A stretch of 64,000 nt of DNA from Limnomonas spitsbergensis (GCA_037349105.1 JAYJMM010000026.1:2046001-2110000); one strand, 5' to 3'; shown: positions 45,220-57,299, counted from the first letter of the stretch. Notes: generated by a model not told the origin, from the letters alone. Numbers and translations: made by a program.

Positions 45220-45446
45220 GCCTTGAGGCCTGAGCCGTGCGGTGATGCCTAGAGCCGTGCGGTGGCGCCCTGAGCCCATGTGGGAATGGACCAGGGGCTC
45301 TCCTGCTGGCCCTGACCTCTGTGATGCAGTGATCTTCTTTGTTGCGATCAATCGCTCTGTGGTGATGAATGGACACAATTTACTAATCGCCACCAGCGGA
45401 ATGCAAATTGCCGCGCTGAGCTGCTGCTCTGGTCGAAGGTTGCAAT

Positions 45447-46306
45447 GGCAGGGTGCGCCAAAGCTGTGCTGGAGGACATGGACGCGCGGCTACCAGGCGG
45501 GACAGGGTCTGGTCAAGGCAGCGTGCTCCGTGCTGTGAGCGTTTTGCGCCATGGTGTGGATGGGCCATGGCCATGCCTATGATGCTCTTAGCCCCAAGCC
45601 AAGCCTTGATCTGTGAGAATTATACGATTGACGGTGAATGGGCCAGATAAGTCTATATAGGTGTGAATAGTTTGTGTGAAGGGAGGGAGGGTTTTTTTCA
45701 CACCTAAGACTCAGGCTTGTGGGGTCTTTCTCATCCTCCTTTCTTTGTTCGAAATGTTGATATCAGTTTTTAATTTTCGTTTCCTTCTCCCTTTTGCCGC
45801 GCAGCTCCCGCGATATTAGGGAGGCGTCAAAGATTGCGGAGTTTTCGGAAGATGGCATGGGCCAGCTTCCTTTTGGTCCTGCCTGGGTATTAGCCTGAAT
45901 TAATAGTTTCATCATGGGTGTCAAGGAATGTTTTTGCTGCTCTACTGCTTGTTTAGGGTTAAGGGTAAAGTTCAGGGGCTTGATTTTTTTCGTTTTGCAT
46001 ACCCGGGTACAATATATTGGGGGTTGATAAGTGTATTTAGGAGGTTGACCTGAATCGAGTGTTTTTCTGACACACTTCAAGATGGAGTCTCCGTTGGGGG
46101 CCAGGCCGTTGAACATGAACTTTGGTGGCGGTGTTCTTCGGAGCAACTGGTGTATTCACCTGACCTAAGGGTGGCTTTGCCATGGGTTGCGAAGTACGTG
46201 GGTGTTAATGGCAGTGCTTTGTGTGTAGCCCATCCTATGAAGCCCGAAAACACGGGTGGGGACAACCCACACTTCCGACGTTCCGACCTTTCCAACACGT
46301 GACAAG
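45447..46306 (+). CDS. Possible small three- or four-exon gene, unrecognised
   Basis: Exon-like pieces: 45447-45533 (MAGCAKAVLEDMDARLPGG, donor GTGAGC); about 45805-45887 after TTGCCGCGCAG (SRDIREASKIAEFSEDGMGQ, donor GTATTA); 46082-46152 after CACTTCAAG (MESPLGARPLNMNFGGGVLR, donor GTATTC); about 46230-46304 (HPMKPENTGGDNPHFRRSDL, stop). The last three join in phase, but the first does not join the second without a further exon. No family match. It lies just after the CDKAL1-like gene, so it could also be alternative 3' exons of it. Confidence 0.3.
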
Positions 46307-46469
46307 CGACGTGTCTTATTGGCCATCACTCACGGCAATCATGCTCCTGTGTGCTCTGCCTCATGTTCTGCTGAATGGAACTGTCGCCATGCGATTTCTT
46401 CTTTGTTACTCTTTTTTCTCGCTGCCGCGCAGACTTGTTAAGCGGGTGCCTTGTGGTGTTTTCTGAGCG

Positions 46470-46829
46470 CTTTTAATACGGTATGTCTATGCCGTTTTAT
46501 TTTGTACGGTAGGGGTGTATTGGCCAGCATTACAGATTGTATTTTCCTTATATTCAAGAGTGAATTCCTGGAGTCTGCTGAGGAGATGTCTTAGCAGTAC
46601 GGTAATATATGATTCAAGGATTGGGGAGTGAATATTTTGAGATAGGCGATTTCCTTGTTTTGTGTCACCGCCATCGGCACTCTGTCCGGTGAGCTCATTT
46701 CAAAAGCCACACTGGGTATCACTACATTCGGGTTTGAAGTGTTGTTAGCAGTTGCGCAATAAGTTGGTTTTTTTAGAATAAACGTATTTTGTATGGATCT
46801 TGTTATAACTCAAAATGGCCGATCTGTCA
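46470..46829. other. No feature seen
   Basis: AT-moderate unique sequence between the possible small gene and the family C repeats; no exon or repeat recognised. Confidence 0.4.
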
Positions 46830-47370
46830 ATGACATTACACATGTGGGCCGTGCTGAAAAGGCTCGGCCACGTGGGCTCTGACTGGACGGGAGGAAAAGA
46901 AGCTTACGGCAAATGAGGAAAAAGAAAAAGGGCATCGCAAAAAGTAAAGTGTAATGGCATTACACCTCTGGGCCATGCTCAAATGAAGCTCGGTCACGCC
47001 GGCAAACAAAAAGACAGCTAGGTAAGTCAGGGGAGAAGGCACAAGAGGAAGGAAAGTAGAGGGATTGTGGAGAATCCCCAGTCCACCCATCTCCTAGCCC
47101 TCAACTGGGCCAGTCTACGAACGTTACACCTGAGCCATGCTTAAATAAAGCTCAGCCACGTCGACAAAACACACATCTGGGCCCTGCTTAAATAAAGCTC
47201 AGCCACGTCGACAAAACGAGGCCATGTATGTGCCCATGATTACACCGAGGAGTTACTGCTGATGGGCCCCATGCGGCCGAGCCTTTTCAGCATGGCCCAG
47301 AGGTGTCCATGACTTTACACCCCTAGGCCCTGCTCAAAAAGGCTCGGCCGCGTGGGCGCCTGACTAAAAA
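46830..47370. repeat. Cluster of family C repeats
   Basis: At least five copies of a block GTCAATGACATTACACCTCT, GGGCCATGCTGAAAAGGCTC, GGCCGCGTGGGC, at about 46830, 46955, 47110, 47165 and 47290. More copies at 50002, 50330 and 56625 and, inverted, 57225, 57610, 58620 and 59205. Many are followed by GACTGGACGGGAGGAAAAG-like purine runs. Nature unknown. Confidence 0.65.
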
Positions 47371-47639
47371 GAGTTGAGAGAAAAGATGGAAACAACACAA
47401 GGGGGCCGGACAAAATAAAGGAGGAAAAAGTGGGAAAGAATGAGAAGAACAAAGGAAAGAAATACCCCCCAAAAAAGGAAAAGGCAGCCCGAGGTGTAAC
47501 GAGGTGTAATGTCGTTGACTAATGGTTGACTCTGACAACATTGCAAGTTGTCCAGGCTGTCGAACAGGGCAGAGGAAAACATGTCACTGCCCGGACACCG
47601 TGTCCGCATGTCGTGGTGAAAAGGTGCACCCTAAGAAAT

Positions 47640-48135
47640 AAGTTGAGAACAGTGCATACCCGCTGGGCCCTGCTGAACACTCAGCCGCGTTGGATTGGTA
47701 GGGAATGTTGTTGTTACAAAGTTGACGCAACCACCCACAGCCTGTTGCAAAACGGCCAGGCAGAGCGAACCGGAGAGAAACCAGAGAACTTAACAGGCAC
47801 GAAACACACAGAGAAAACAGGAGGACATCTAAACAAAACAGAAGACAGTTGCGGAGACACGGGGCAACAGACAGTCTATGCCCAATTCCAGCTACCATAC
47901 ACAGCCATGACCATGGTGCAGCCATGCCACCCTCGTATGTGATTGGGGCAGGAACATGGAACCCAGCCATCTAGACAGGAGAAATAGGTTTAGAACAGTG
48001 CGTACCCGCTGGGCCCTGCTGAACGCTCGGCCACGCGTGGCTGGTAGGGAATGTGTATGCTCAATTCCAGCTACAATACACAGCCATGACCATGGTGCAG
48101 CCATGTCACCCTCCTACGTGATAGGAGCAGGAATA
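47640..48135. repeat. Direct duplication with family D cores
   Basis: 47645-47955 and 47990-48140 share AGTGCATACCCGCTGGGCCC, TGCTGAACGCTCGGCCACGC, GTAGGGAATG, AATTCCAGCTAC and ACAGCCATGACCATGGTGCA. A shorter copy is at 2866-3015. Confidence 0.75.
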
Positions 48136-49541
48136 TGGCGATCTAGACAGGAGAAATAGGTGAATTCCTGAAACGGGAGACTTGAGGCAACACACTAGTT
48201 TCTAACTTTAGCTTGGACATGTCACATGAGCCTTTTGAGCGCATTTCTCTTGTGCTTCTTAGCGACCTCCTTGCCCAGCGTTAGACCTTGTACAATTAGC
48301 TAATTAGGGTGCATTTCTCACGATAATCTAAGGCGTTAAGGAGAATGGATGGTTGTCTGAGCACCACCCAGCAGCGAGGAATACGGGTGTCATCATAGAC
48401 ACCGGAGGGGAGATCAGCACAGGCGGGAGGATGCATACATGATGGTTTAAGAGGAGGGCTACATTTAAACCGTCATCTCCGAGGGGGCCATTTGCAATAG
48501 CAGTCTGGATGAATCAGACAGCCCGGTTGTGTCCAGTAATGTAGACGATTGGGAGGCAGACATGGAGGAATGGGTGTAAGGTTTCACCCTCCCCGGTCGT
48601 CCGGTAGTCATCCTGCCTGCTAGACTGCCCAACGGTAGTTCACTTGTCTCGTACATTCACCAGCCAGCCTCCACAGTAGATCCCTTTCAATGGGCGCAAC
48701 CTCCCAAGAGAAGATCAGGAGTATCGTTGGGATGCGAGCAGATGGGACAGTGAGGGGTGGTACGCGTTCCCACAGCCGTTTTGTAAGGGCGGCTCATATG
48801 AAGGGATCTAGCTTGTAGATGCAGTCCACAAGGTATTGGTTCGAGACTTTAGGATTATTGTGAATACCGTTAAAAGGCAGGCCCATGTGCCAAAGGATGG
48901 GAACTAAGGTATGAGACGAGGGCAGAGGCAAGAGGGCTTGCATGGGGACATAGCGCAGGGGCGAGATAGGAGAATTAGGACCATCGATGGGAAGGGGGCA
49001 GTGTCGGGACATGTGATCCTTGAAAGAATGGGTGAGATCCGATACAAACCATGGTTCGTCAATTTCATGGGGCGGAGGGAGGCATGGCCAAGAAAAGAAA
49101 CTGAAGGTAAGAGGGAAAGAAGGCCATGGCCATGCGGGTAGGTTTGCCAAATGTTGGACATCCTATGGGCATGTGAAGTCACAGTATTCGGGAGATTCTA
49201 GTGAGAGCAGCACCCGAGTTCATTGCCGATGACGCCGATGTAAAGAAAGAAAGAAAATGCCGGGGCGTGTCTTAAGGAATACGATGCTTGTGCACCGTAT
49301 ACCATCAATAAGTTAGGAAGGAAGGAGTGGGAGTGCCCGAAATGCCCGAGCGTGCCTTCAGGAAAGAAAGAAAACGCCTGAGCGTGTCTTGTGGAATACG
49401 ACATTTGAAATGCCGTACACCGGAATACGGAGTAAGTTTGATCGGGGTGGGACGGTCCATGGCTCCAGTTTGGTTTCGACAGGTTGCGTAGAATAAGCGC
49501 CGCAGAAGAACTGGAAGACTGAGTCTCGGATTGTTGCAGAA
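48136..49541. other. Intergenic, upstream of the CPSF6-like gene
   Basis: Contains the inverted copy of the 14.02-kb repeat (48585-48655) and family J pieces (49250-49290, 49365-49440: AAATGCCG-GGGCGTGTCTTA-AGGAATACGA). No gene; 49440-49541 is the likely 5' leader of the next gene. Confidence 0.45.
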
Positions 49542-52500
49542 ATGTCGTTCGATTTTGAAGATGACTTTGACAAAGATCTTGGTCTACCTGCCGGCGATGG
49601 AGGTAAGGGTGCTTTCACACAGATACATTGAGCCGCTCCAATCCCATCAGCTGATGACTCGTGGATTGCCGAAATTTTCATTGGTTTTTAAACATAGGAA
49701 TGGGCATGGAGGACGTGGAGCAGGAAACTGGACCAGCCTTCTGTGAGGAACAAGGCGTCATGGTAAATCTGCGAATGCGCTTCGCGACACATGATTAAAA
49801 ATCTCGTCTGATCTCTCTTTGGTGCAAGCCTGCAAACTCCCGGGTGCATGGTTGTCTGGAACACCACATGACCGCATGGGCCCATGTGGACCATGAGGAC
49901 AGCTGTGGCCCTGTGTTTATTTAGTGCACTGCATACTATCGGCTGGTGGGTGGGTAAACACCACACGACCACATGGGCCCATGTGGCCCGGTGTTCATTT
50001 AGTCAATGACATTAAACCTCTGGGCCATGCTGAAAAAGCTCGGCCGCATGGGTGCCCGACTGTCTGGTCGGAAGGAAAGGAGCTAAAGACTGGAGGAGAA
50101 AGGAAAGGAACAAACGAAAAAAGAGAAGGAAGAAGACCCGTGTTTATTCATTGCACTGCATGCCATGTTTGATAGGCTGATGGGTGGTCCACATCAGGCC
50201 GATTGGGACCAACAAATCATACGTCCGGCATATGTCCGGTGGAACAAGCAGTAGAGCTTGCCACACCAGGCCCTCATGGCTGTTGGTCGGATTATAAGTG
50301 ATAATCAGCTTCAATACCCTTAAAAAATTCAATGACATCACACCTCTCGGCCATGCTGGAAATACTCGGCCGCATGGGATTCCAATACCCTTCAAAGATA
50401 TTAGTGCATGGGCCAGCATGATGCCAACCTTATACTCATGCCCTTTGCTTTCAGGCCTCCTCGCACGCGCAGCATCAACCGGGAATGCAGCAACAACAGC
50501 TCCAGCAGCATTTACAAATGCAACAAAAGCATGCGCAACAGGAACAGCATGTGCCGCAGCAGCAGCAACAAGTACAACAACAGGCTCAGCAGCAACAGGC
50601 TCAGCAGCAGCAGCAGCAGCCTGCCACGGCAGCAACGCAGCCCATGAGTAGCTCCTCCGAACCCTCTACCTCTCACAAGCAGCCGGCGAAACGACCTGCC
50701 GAGCAGCAGGTCAATGGTGACAGTAGTCCCGCCAGCCTCACTGGGACCACCACCTCGATCAAAAATGCGGCATTGTCAGCAGCGGCTGACGGCGCCCAGG
50801 ACGTCGCGGATGATGAGGCGGAGCTGGACAAAGAAGAGATGGAGGCCGTGGTTGAGGCAGCGAAGGAAAGCAATTGCGCGGTTTGCGTATCCAACATGCA
50901 GTGGTGGACAACGGATGCGGAGGTGCAGGCGGCGTGTGCGGAATACGGAAGGGTGGTGAGTCACTGAGTCTGCTGCCTGGGGGGCGGGGGCGGCAGATCA
51001 GCTTGACAGCAGTCAGGGAGGGCAGAGCTGAGATATGAGAATCGGAAGGGTGGTGAGTCACTGAGTCTGCTGCCTGGGAAGCGGGGGCGGCAGATCAGCT
51101 GGACAGCCGTCAGTGAGGGCAGAGCTGAGATAGAAGAATGGGAAGGGTGGTGAGTCACTGAGGCTGCTGCCTGAGGGGGGCGGGGGCGGCAGCTCAGCTG
51201 GACAGCAGTCAGTGAGGGCAGAGCTGAGATAGAAGAATCGGAAGGGTGGTGAGTCACTGAGGCTGCTGCCTGGAAAGCGGGGGCGGCAGCTCAGCTGGAC
51301 AGCCATCAGGGAAGGCAGAGCTGAGATAGAAGAATGGGAAGAGTGGTGAGTGACTGAGTCTGCAGCCTGGGGGGCGGGGGCAGCAGATCAGCTAGACAGC
51401 AGTCAGGGAAGGCAGAGCTGAGATAGAAGAATCGGAAGGGTGGTGAGTCACTGAGTCTGCAGCCTGGGAAGCAAGGGCGGCAGCTCAGCTGGACAGCAGT
51501 CAGTGAGGGCAGAGCTGAGATAAAGAAAGAAGACTAAAGAGCTGAGATAGAAGAGGATAGCTTTAAGGCAGTCAGGGCTGACAGACGGGAGTTGGGCATG
51601 AAGCTTGAACCCCTCGTGTTTCCCTTTGCCTCAGCCACGTATCAGCTACAACCTATCTTCCCGCCAGAGGCTCCGGGTGTGGCCAGCCATGCTGCTTGGG
51701 CCGCCTAACATAGGCCAGTCCAGGCTTGATCCCAACCGGGTCTCTGACGGCCGCGGGGCGGCCTGCTAATGGGGGCCTCATAGCCGAAAAACTTAACCTT
51801 GCTGAAGGGTTCAATGAACCCCTTCCCCTATGAACATTTTTCAGCTTGAAGGCAGTCTAGGGAGAGGCAAGCTAGACTCTGACAGATAATGTCCGGATTT
51901 CATACCTTTATAACACCGGTGCATGTGAGATGGGTAAGAAGACAGCGTTAGATGTCTAACGCGTTAGGGTTCAGGGTCGGTAGGACTGTAAGATGACGTA
52001 AGGGGGTACGGTTTATTTCTGCATTGCGCCAAAGTTTGAACTTTTGTTCAATAACAAGCCTTTTAGCTTTGGGATCCCGCTTTCCCTAGGATGCTGGAGA
52101 AGCAACCGGAGGTCATTAAAAACACTTTCGCTATTATAACTTGATAAGCATAGTTGTGCCGATGACGGTCCTCACGGTGGCTGAATTGCGTAGCTGAGTT
52201 TCAGCCTCCGTAACATCAAGGTAGATTCAGCTACTTTTACCTTCAAGGGACCGTCATAATTACTTACACAATTTTTGAATTACGGCGCCATGGGGCACAG
52301 TACTGTTATAATAAGAGCTCATCTGTCCCGCTCCTGCCTTGTAGGGGAGCATCACCTTTGTCGAGGATCGATACAACGGTAGATCCATGGGCTGTGCGGT
52401 GGTGGAGTTTGCGGATGCCCAGGCTGCGGCCGCCTGCAAGGAGAAGTTGCAAGGGTGCGTGGGTGACAAAAGGGACATCCTAGGGGGTTTGGCCTCGTCT

Positions 52501-55500
52501 GGCAGAGGTGGTTGGTATGGGACCAGCGCTGCACCGATTACGGTCCTTACGGTAGCTGAATTGCACAGCTGGGTTTCAGTCACCGTCATTTCAAGGCAAA
52601 TCTAGCTGCTTCCAGTAAGGGGCCGTAATTACTTTCACGATTCCCGAATTACATTTGGTCATTGGTCATTGGTCATTGGTCATAACGTCATTGGTCAATA
52701 CGTTGAAGGTGTGGATAGCAAGGAGAAGTTGCAAGGGTGGGTGACAAAAGGGACATAAGGGGGTTGGGGCTTCGTCCTGTTTCCTTTTTCCGGCTACGAG
52801 TCCTCCTTTGGCAGGCCGCCCAGGGGCCGCCACAGGCTCGATTGGGCCCAAACCTGGACCAGCCTACGGCTGGTGGCCAAAGCATCATGGATGGCCACAA
52901 GTGGGGCCTCCAGCCAGATTCCGACATGTAGCTGACATGTAGCCAACATGTAGCTGACATGTAGGAGACATGTAGCTGACATGTAGGAGACATGTAGCAG
53001 ACTCACGAAAAAATAAACGGTGGCCTCATTTACCAGAGGTGGGTGGTAAGGGGCATGCGATCACATGTCGTATGTGACTGTACGTTTTAGGTGTGGCTAG
53101 CAAGGAGCAGATGCAAGGGTGGGTAAATAGGGGGCAGGGGACATGGGACCTACGGTCTCGTCTGACTGAGGTGGGTGAACATGGGACCTCATGTCATAGG
53201 TGATTGTATGTTCAAAGTGTGGATAGCAAGGAGCAGATATGCAGGGTTGGGTAACTAGGGGGACATGGGACATGGGGTCTCGTCTGACTGAGGTGGATGA
53301 ACATGGGACCTCATGTCATAGGTGACTGTAAGTCCAAGGTGTGGATAGCAAGGAGCAGATGCAGGGGTGGGTTGCCTCTGTCAAGGGGCATGGGGCCGTA
53401 TCTGGGAGGGGTCAGTTGTGAGGTAATGGTAACGGCGCAGAAAAGGCCTCGGCCCATGCCGCACTGTTTCTTAAACCTTCACACCCATGCAGAGTGCAGT
53501 TTTCTTTATATTCTAGGGGTAAGTAGCGAGCAGGGTTGTGAGGAACATGGGACATGGGACCACCAGCCCACCACTGGGTGGTGGCCCTTGGACGAGTGGC
53601 CACCAGCCCACCACTGGATGGGGGCCCTTGGACGGGTGGCCACCAGCCCACCATCGGGAGGGGGCCCTTGGACGGGTGGCCACCAGCCCACCACTGGATG
53701 GGGGCCCTTGGACGAATGGCCACCAGCGTACCACTGGGAGGGGGCCCTTGGACGGGTGGCCACCAGTCCACCACTGGATGGGGGCCCTTGGACAAATGGC
53801 CACCAGCCCACCACTGGGAGGGGGCCCTGGGACGGGTGGCCACCAGCCCACCACTGGATGGGGGCCCTTGGACGGGTGCCACCAGCCCACCAATGGATGG
53901 GGGCCCTTGGACGAATGGCCACCAGCCCACCACTGGGAGGGGGCCCTTGGACAGGTGGCAACCAGCTTACCACTGGGTGGGGGCCCTTGGACGAATGGCC
54001 ACCAGTCCACCACTAGGTGAGGGCCCTTGAACGGGTGGCCACTAGCCCACCACTAAGTGGTTGGCCCTTGGACTGGTGGCCACCAGCCTACCACTAGGTG
54101 TTTGGCCTTGGACGGGCGGCCACCAGCCCACCACTAGGTGATTGGCCTTGGACGGGCGGCCGCCAGCCCACCACTAGGTGATTGGCCTTGGGCGGGCGGC
54201 CACCAGCCCACCACTAGGTGGTTGGCCTTGGACGGGCAGCCACCAGCCCACCACTAGGTGGTTGGCCTTGGACGGGTGGCCACCAGCCCACCACTAGGTG
54301 GTTGGCCTTGGACGGGCGGCCACCAGCCCACCACTAGGTGGTTGGCCTTGGACGGGCGGCCACCTGCCCACCACTAGGTGGTTGGCCTTGGACGGGCGGC
54401 CACCAGCCCACCACTAGGTGGTTGGCCTTGGACGGGCGGCCACCAGCCCACCACTAGGTGGTTGGCCTTGGACGGGCGGCCACCAGCCCACCACTAGGTG
54501 GTTGGCCTTGGACGGGCGGCCACCAGCCCACCACTAGGTGGTTGTCCTTGGATGGGAGGCCACCAGCCCACCACTGGATGGCAGCCCTTGGACTGGCCTA
54601 CGGTTGGTGGCAGGGTCCTGGGGGGCCTTTAGAGAAAGGTCGGCTGACGCCGACCACCCTCTTTTTTCCGGTCGGCTGACGCCGACCAGGCCTTATTTTC
54701 CGGTCGGCTGTTTCGTTAAGTGCGAAAAAGTGTGAGACGTGAAAAAGTGTGAAGCCGGATATCATTTTTTTGAGTCAAGAACGTTACACCGGCAGCCCAA
54801 CTGTCTAGGAGACTTCTACTTCGTCATCGATAACTATAGGACCCTCTTGGATTTCGGAGTTCGACATAACGATTTAGCTGACGAGCGTGTAAAAACGTGT
54901 CGGCTGACGCCGACGCGTGGCCTACAAATAGCAATCTGGCATCGGCTGGCGCCGATGCCAGGGTTCTGGAGTGGTCGGTTTTTTTCAAGTTTTTTTTTCT
55001 GGCGTCGGTGGCCGACCGGCCCCCAGGACCCTGGTTGGTGGCCTAAGCGGCAGGGGTTACAGCACCAAACATAGGCCGTGTTGAGGCTGAAATGTTGCTG
55101 ACGTACCGTTGATGTGCTTTGCCTTCCCTCGCAATTAACGCTTTAACGCACTTTCAGTTGGCGATTGACTAACGTTTGTTCCCTGAGGGAAGCACAAGAC
55201 AAACATAATTAATTCACACCCCAGGGAAGGCTATATTCAAATCTACGGGGTACCCTGCAGTTAGCAGTTTGTGATGACTGAAGTTTTCTGGATGTTTTGT
55301 ATGTCGCCCCACAGGCGAGACATGAACGGAAAGGCTGTCACGACCACGTTTGCCAACAAGGGCAGGGGTCCAGCACGGCCCGGTCAGCCACCGCCCCCGG
55401 CCCAGCCGCCGCCTGGGCAGCCGCAGATGCAGAACGGGGGCATGGGGTGCTTTGGAGGACGGCCTGATGGAATGATGATGGGGGGGCGAGGCGGGGGCAA

Positions 55501-55804
55501 CATGCAGCAGCAGGGGGTAGCCGGGGGCTTCCGCCTGGGGGGGCGGGGCGGAGGCCACAGACCCGGGGCTGCTGGGAACCAACGTTTTGGGGGCAATGGG
55601 GCCGGGGGCTTCCCGTTGGGCATGCCTGGCATGGGGCCGATGCCGATGGGTGCCATGGGGGGGATGGGCATGCCGGGCATGGGGATGGGGATGGGCATGC
55701 CGGGGATGGGGGGGATGGGCATGCCTGGTATTCCCGGCATGGGCCCCCTTCAAGGCATGCCCGACTTCATGGGAGGGGGGCGGTTGTACAGCCCCAACGG
55801 ATAG
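49542..55804 (+). CDS. CPSF6: CPSF6/CFIm68-like mRNA 3'-processing factor
   Basis: Complete five-exon gene: 49542-49602, 49698-49762, 50455-50955, 52345-52454, 55315-55804; phases join to 408 residues. CFIm large subunits bind the CFIm25 dimer in the nucleus and help choose poly(A) sites. Layout: acidic start (FEDDFDKDL); Gln-rich stretch about 49-98; acidic linker ([20 protein letters not shown]); one RRM at about 183-260 with RNP2 CVSNMQ (186-191), the family signature WWTTDAEV, and RNP1 [10 protein letters not shown] (222-231), then REMNGK-like [12 protein letters not shown]; and a Pro/Gly/Met-rich tail. The [18 protein letters not shown] pattern resembles plant CFIm68 proteins most. The RRM is split by an intron carrying donor copies. 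The usual C-terminal RS/RD region is absent; the tail is Gly-Met instead, ending RLYSPNG. Confidence 0.9.
50956..51540 (+). repeat. ~95-bp tandem array of exon 3's donor edge
   Basis: Six copies of a unit beginning with the last exon bases and donor of 50455-50955 (GGAAGGGTGGTGAGTCACTG), then TCTGCTGCCTGG, a GGCGGGGGCGGCAGATCAGC block and GGGCAGAGCTGAGATAGAAG. Every unit thus presents a strong GTGAGT donor with exon-like context. Confidence 0.95.
51600..51800 (-). mobile_element. Family A MITE copy
   Basis: TTTGCCTCAGCCACGTATCA at left, GGCCAGCCATGCTGCTTGGG core, and GCCTCATAGCCGAAAAACTT at right. In CPSF6-like intron 3. Confidence 0.6.
52455..53375 (+). repeat. Four further copies of exon 4's donor edge
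   Basis: Exon 52345-52454 ends AAGGAGAAGTTGCAAGG before GTGCGTGGGTGAC. The same edge recurs at 52719-52748 (AGCAAGGAGAAGTTGCAAGG), 53108-53130, 53228-53255 and 53346-53370, the last three with CAGATGCA for AAGTTGCA and with GGTGTGGATAG upstream. A family A MITE (52778-53018) and short repeats (TTGGTCA, CATGTAGCTGACATGTAGGA) lie between. Confidence 0.88.
53555..54600. repeat. 40-bp minisatellite with two sub-arrays
   Basis: About 26 copies of CCACCAGCCCACCACTGG, ATGGGGGCCC, TTGGACGGGTGG. Copies before about 54050 carry GGATGGGGGCCC or GGGAGGGGGCCC; later ones carry AGGTGGTTGGCC. All six frames are open over long stretches. Confidence 0.95.
54590..55110 (+). mobile_element. Family A2-like MITE split by a second hAT MITE
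   Basis: Left GGACTGGCCTACGGTTGGTG at 54591-54610 and right GTTGGTGGCCTAAGCGGCAG from 55034 are the two halves of one element, separated by the 54611-55033 insertion. Confidence 0.75.
54611..55033. mobile_element. 423-bp hAT MITE with internal palindromes
   Basis: Terminal inverted repeats CAGGGTCCTGGGGGGCC and GGCCCCCAGGACCCTG, and an exact 8-bp target duplication GTTGGTGG (54603-54610, 55034-55041). Inside, the hairpin GTCGGCTGACGCCGAC occurs three times exactly, with variants near both ends (GGTCGGCTG at 54701; TCGGCTGGCGCCGA at 54942; GTCGGTGGCCGAC at 55005). No ORF of note. A distinct family from A, seen once here. Confidence 0.93.
55110..55250 (+). mobile_element. Family I MITE-like copy
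   Basis: TTTGCCTTCCCTCGCAATTA at left and CCCAGGGAAGGCTATATTCA at right. In the last intron of the CPSF6-like gene, ending about 65 bp before exon 55315. Confidence 0.55.
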
Positions 55805-56984
55805 AACGAAGGGAAGAAAACTACTCCCCCCAGGGGCGTGCGGGTTAAAGGAACAGCACAGCTCGGGCCCGATAGATTGCGGATCTGTGGACACTCCGGG
55901 CGATCCGGCAAACATTACACAGATTTTGTTGCCCATTATTGGGGTTGGAGAAAGGTGTTTGTGAGACTTCATGGGGGGGGAAGCAGTTGGACAGCCCCAA
56001 CAGATAGCTAACGGATCTGTAGACTCCGGTGATCCGTCAAACATGGCACAACAGATTATTGTGGTTCTCCATTGGGTTGGAAAAAGGTGCTTGTGAGGCT
56101 TGGGACTACATGTTACTGTAAGAGACGCCTTTTGACTTCTTACCATTAATTAACTGGCGAACATGGGTAAATGAGTCATTTCAGCGTGCGGCCAAATCGA
56201 ACAGCGTTTGCTTAGCAAAACACTAGTATGGGCTCACGGTATGCGCTGCTTCCGGCTGAAATGGAGCTTTTGTTACGTCCGACGTGTCTCTTTGGGTTCA
56301 TAATTTCAAATGTCGTATTCCTTAAGGCACGCCCAGGCGTTTTCTTCCTTTCCTGCCACTAGTTGCTCTACCAGAAGCAGAGGTGAGACATGAATTGCAT
56401 GCGCTGATGCGCCCTCTCTGCCCTCTCTCCGATCAAGCTACCAGGAGGGAAACCATGAGTGTGAAGTGTTTGTTAAGTTTTTACAGTCCAACAGAGCATC
56501 ACACTTGATGCATGGGACATGTGCCCGTAAACCAGTACAGGCACTTGATACACTAGGACAGAAAGCGAAAACCAGTGACCCCCCTGGGCAAGCAACTAGC
56601 ACACCACCACGACAGACAGTCAATGACATGACAAGTCTGTGCCAAGCTGAAAAGGCTCGGCCGCATGGGCGCCTGACTGTCTGGTCGGGTGGAAAAGAAA
56701 TCAAAGGTAAGAGGAGAAGGGAAGGGAATATGTGTGCGCCACACTGCCACTGCACGCTGGTGTACCAGTCTACATACTACACGTGCTTTGTAACGAGTCC
56801 TTTGAGACAAGCTGTTTTGTTCCTCCTATCGGACGTGAGAGCGCCTTGCGACATGCATGCGCTCCGTCAGCGCAGCACATACAAAGATCTTTTCCCTAAA
56901 CCCGTCATGAATAACAGGCCCGAAGGACTCAGCAAGTCAGCATCAGCACCGGTACAATTTTGAGTATCCATGTCAGATTATCTT
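55805..56984. other. Downstream of CPSF6-like gene: repeats only
   Basis: The stretch after the stop is partly duplicated: 55860-55960 resembles 55985-56095 (GATCTGTGGACTCCGG, GATCCGKCAAACAT, TTGTTGCCC-like). A family B piece lies at 55810-55870, family J at 56300-56355 and family C at 56625-56700. No gene. Confidence 0.55.
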
Positions 56985-57150
56985 TTTTCCGGCTACTAAT
57001 CCACGTTCAGCAGACCGCCAAATGCGCCAATGGGACCAAGCTTGGATCAGCCTACGTCTGGAGGCCAAAGCAGTATGGCTGGCCCCAAATGGGGTCGCCG
57101 GCCAGAGGCCGGGGTGTAGCTGACATGTAGCTGTGTTGCGAAAAAGAAAC
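56985..57150 (+). mobile_element. Family A MITE copy
   Basis: ATCTTTTTTCCGGCTACTAA to GTGTTGCGAAAAAGAAACCC, full core (CAATGGGACCAAGC; GGCCCCAAATGGGGTC). Confidence 0.7.
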
Positions 57151-57299
57151 CCTTATCCTATATACGTTATACCCGAGTGCTTTGACTGCCCCCTTGTGTT
57201 GTTTCCATCTTTCCTCCCAACTCTTTTTAGTTAGGCGCCCACACGGTCGAGCCTTTTTGAGCAGGGCCCAGAGGTGTAACGTCGTTGACCCCGAGTCCT

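Noticed and set aside
48585..48655. tRNA gene
   Set aside because: No acceptor stem, anticodon arm or T-loop could be folded; it is a dispersed repeat shared with 14020-14110.
53297..54030. Repeat proteins of 155-239 residues on both strands
   Set aside because: Translation of the 40-bp minisatellite in the CPSF6-like intron; several frames open at once.
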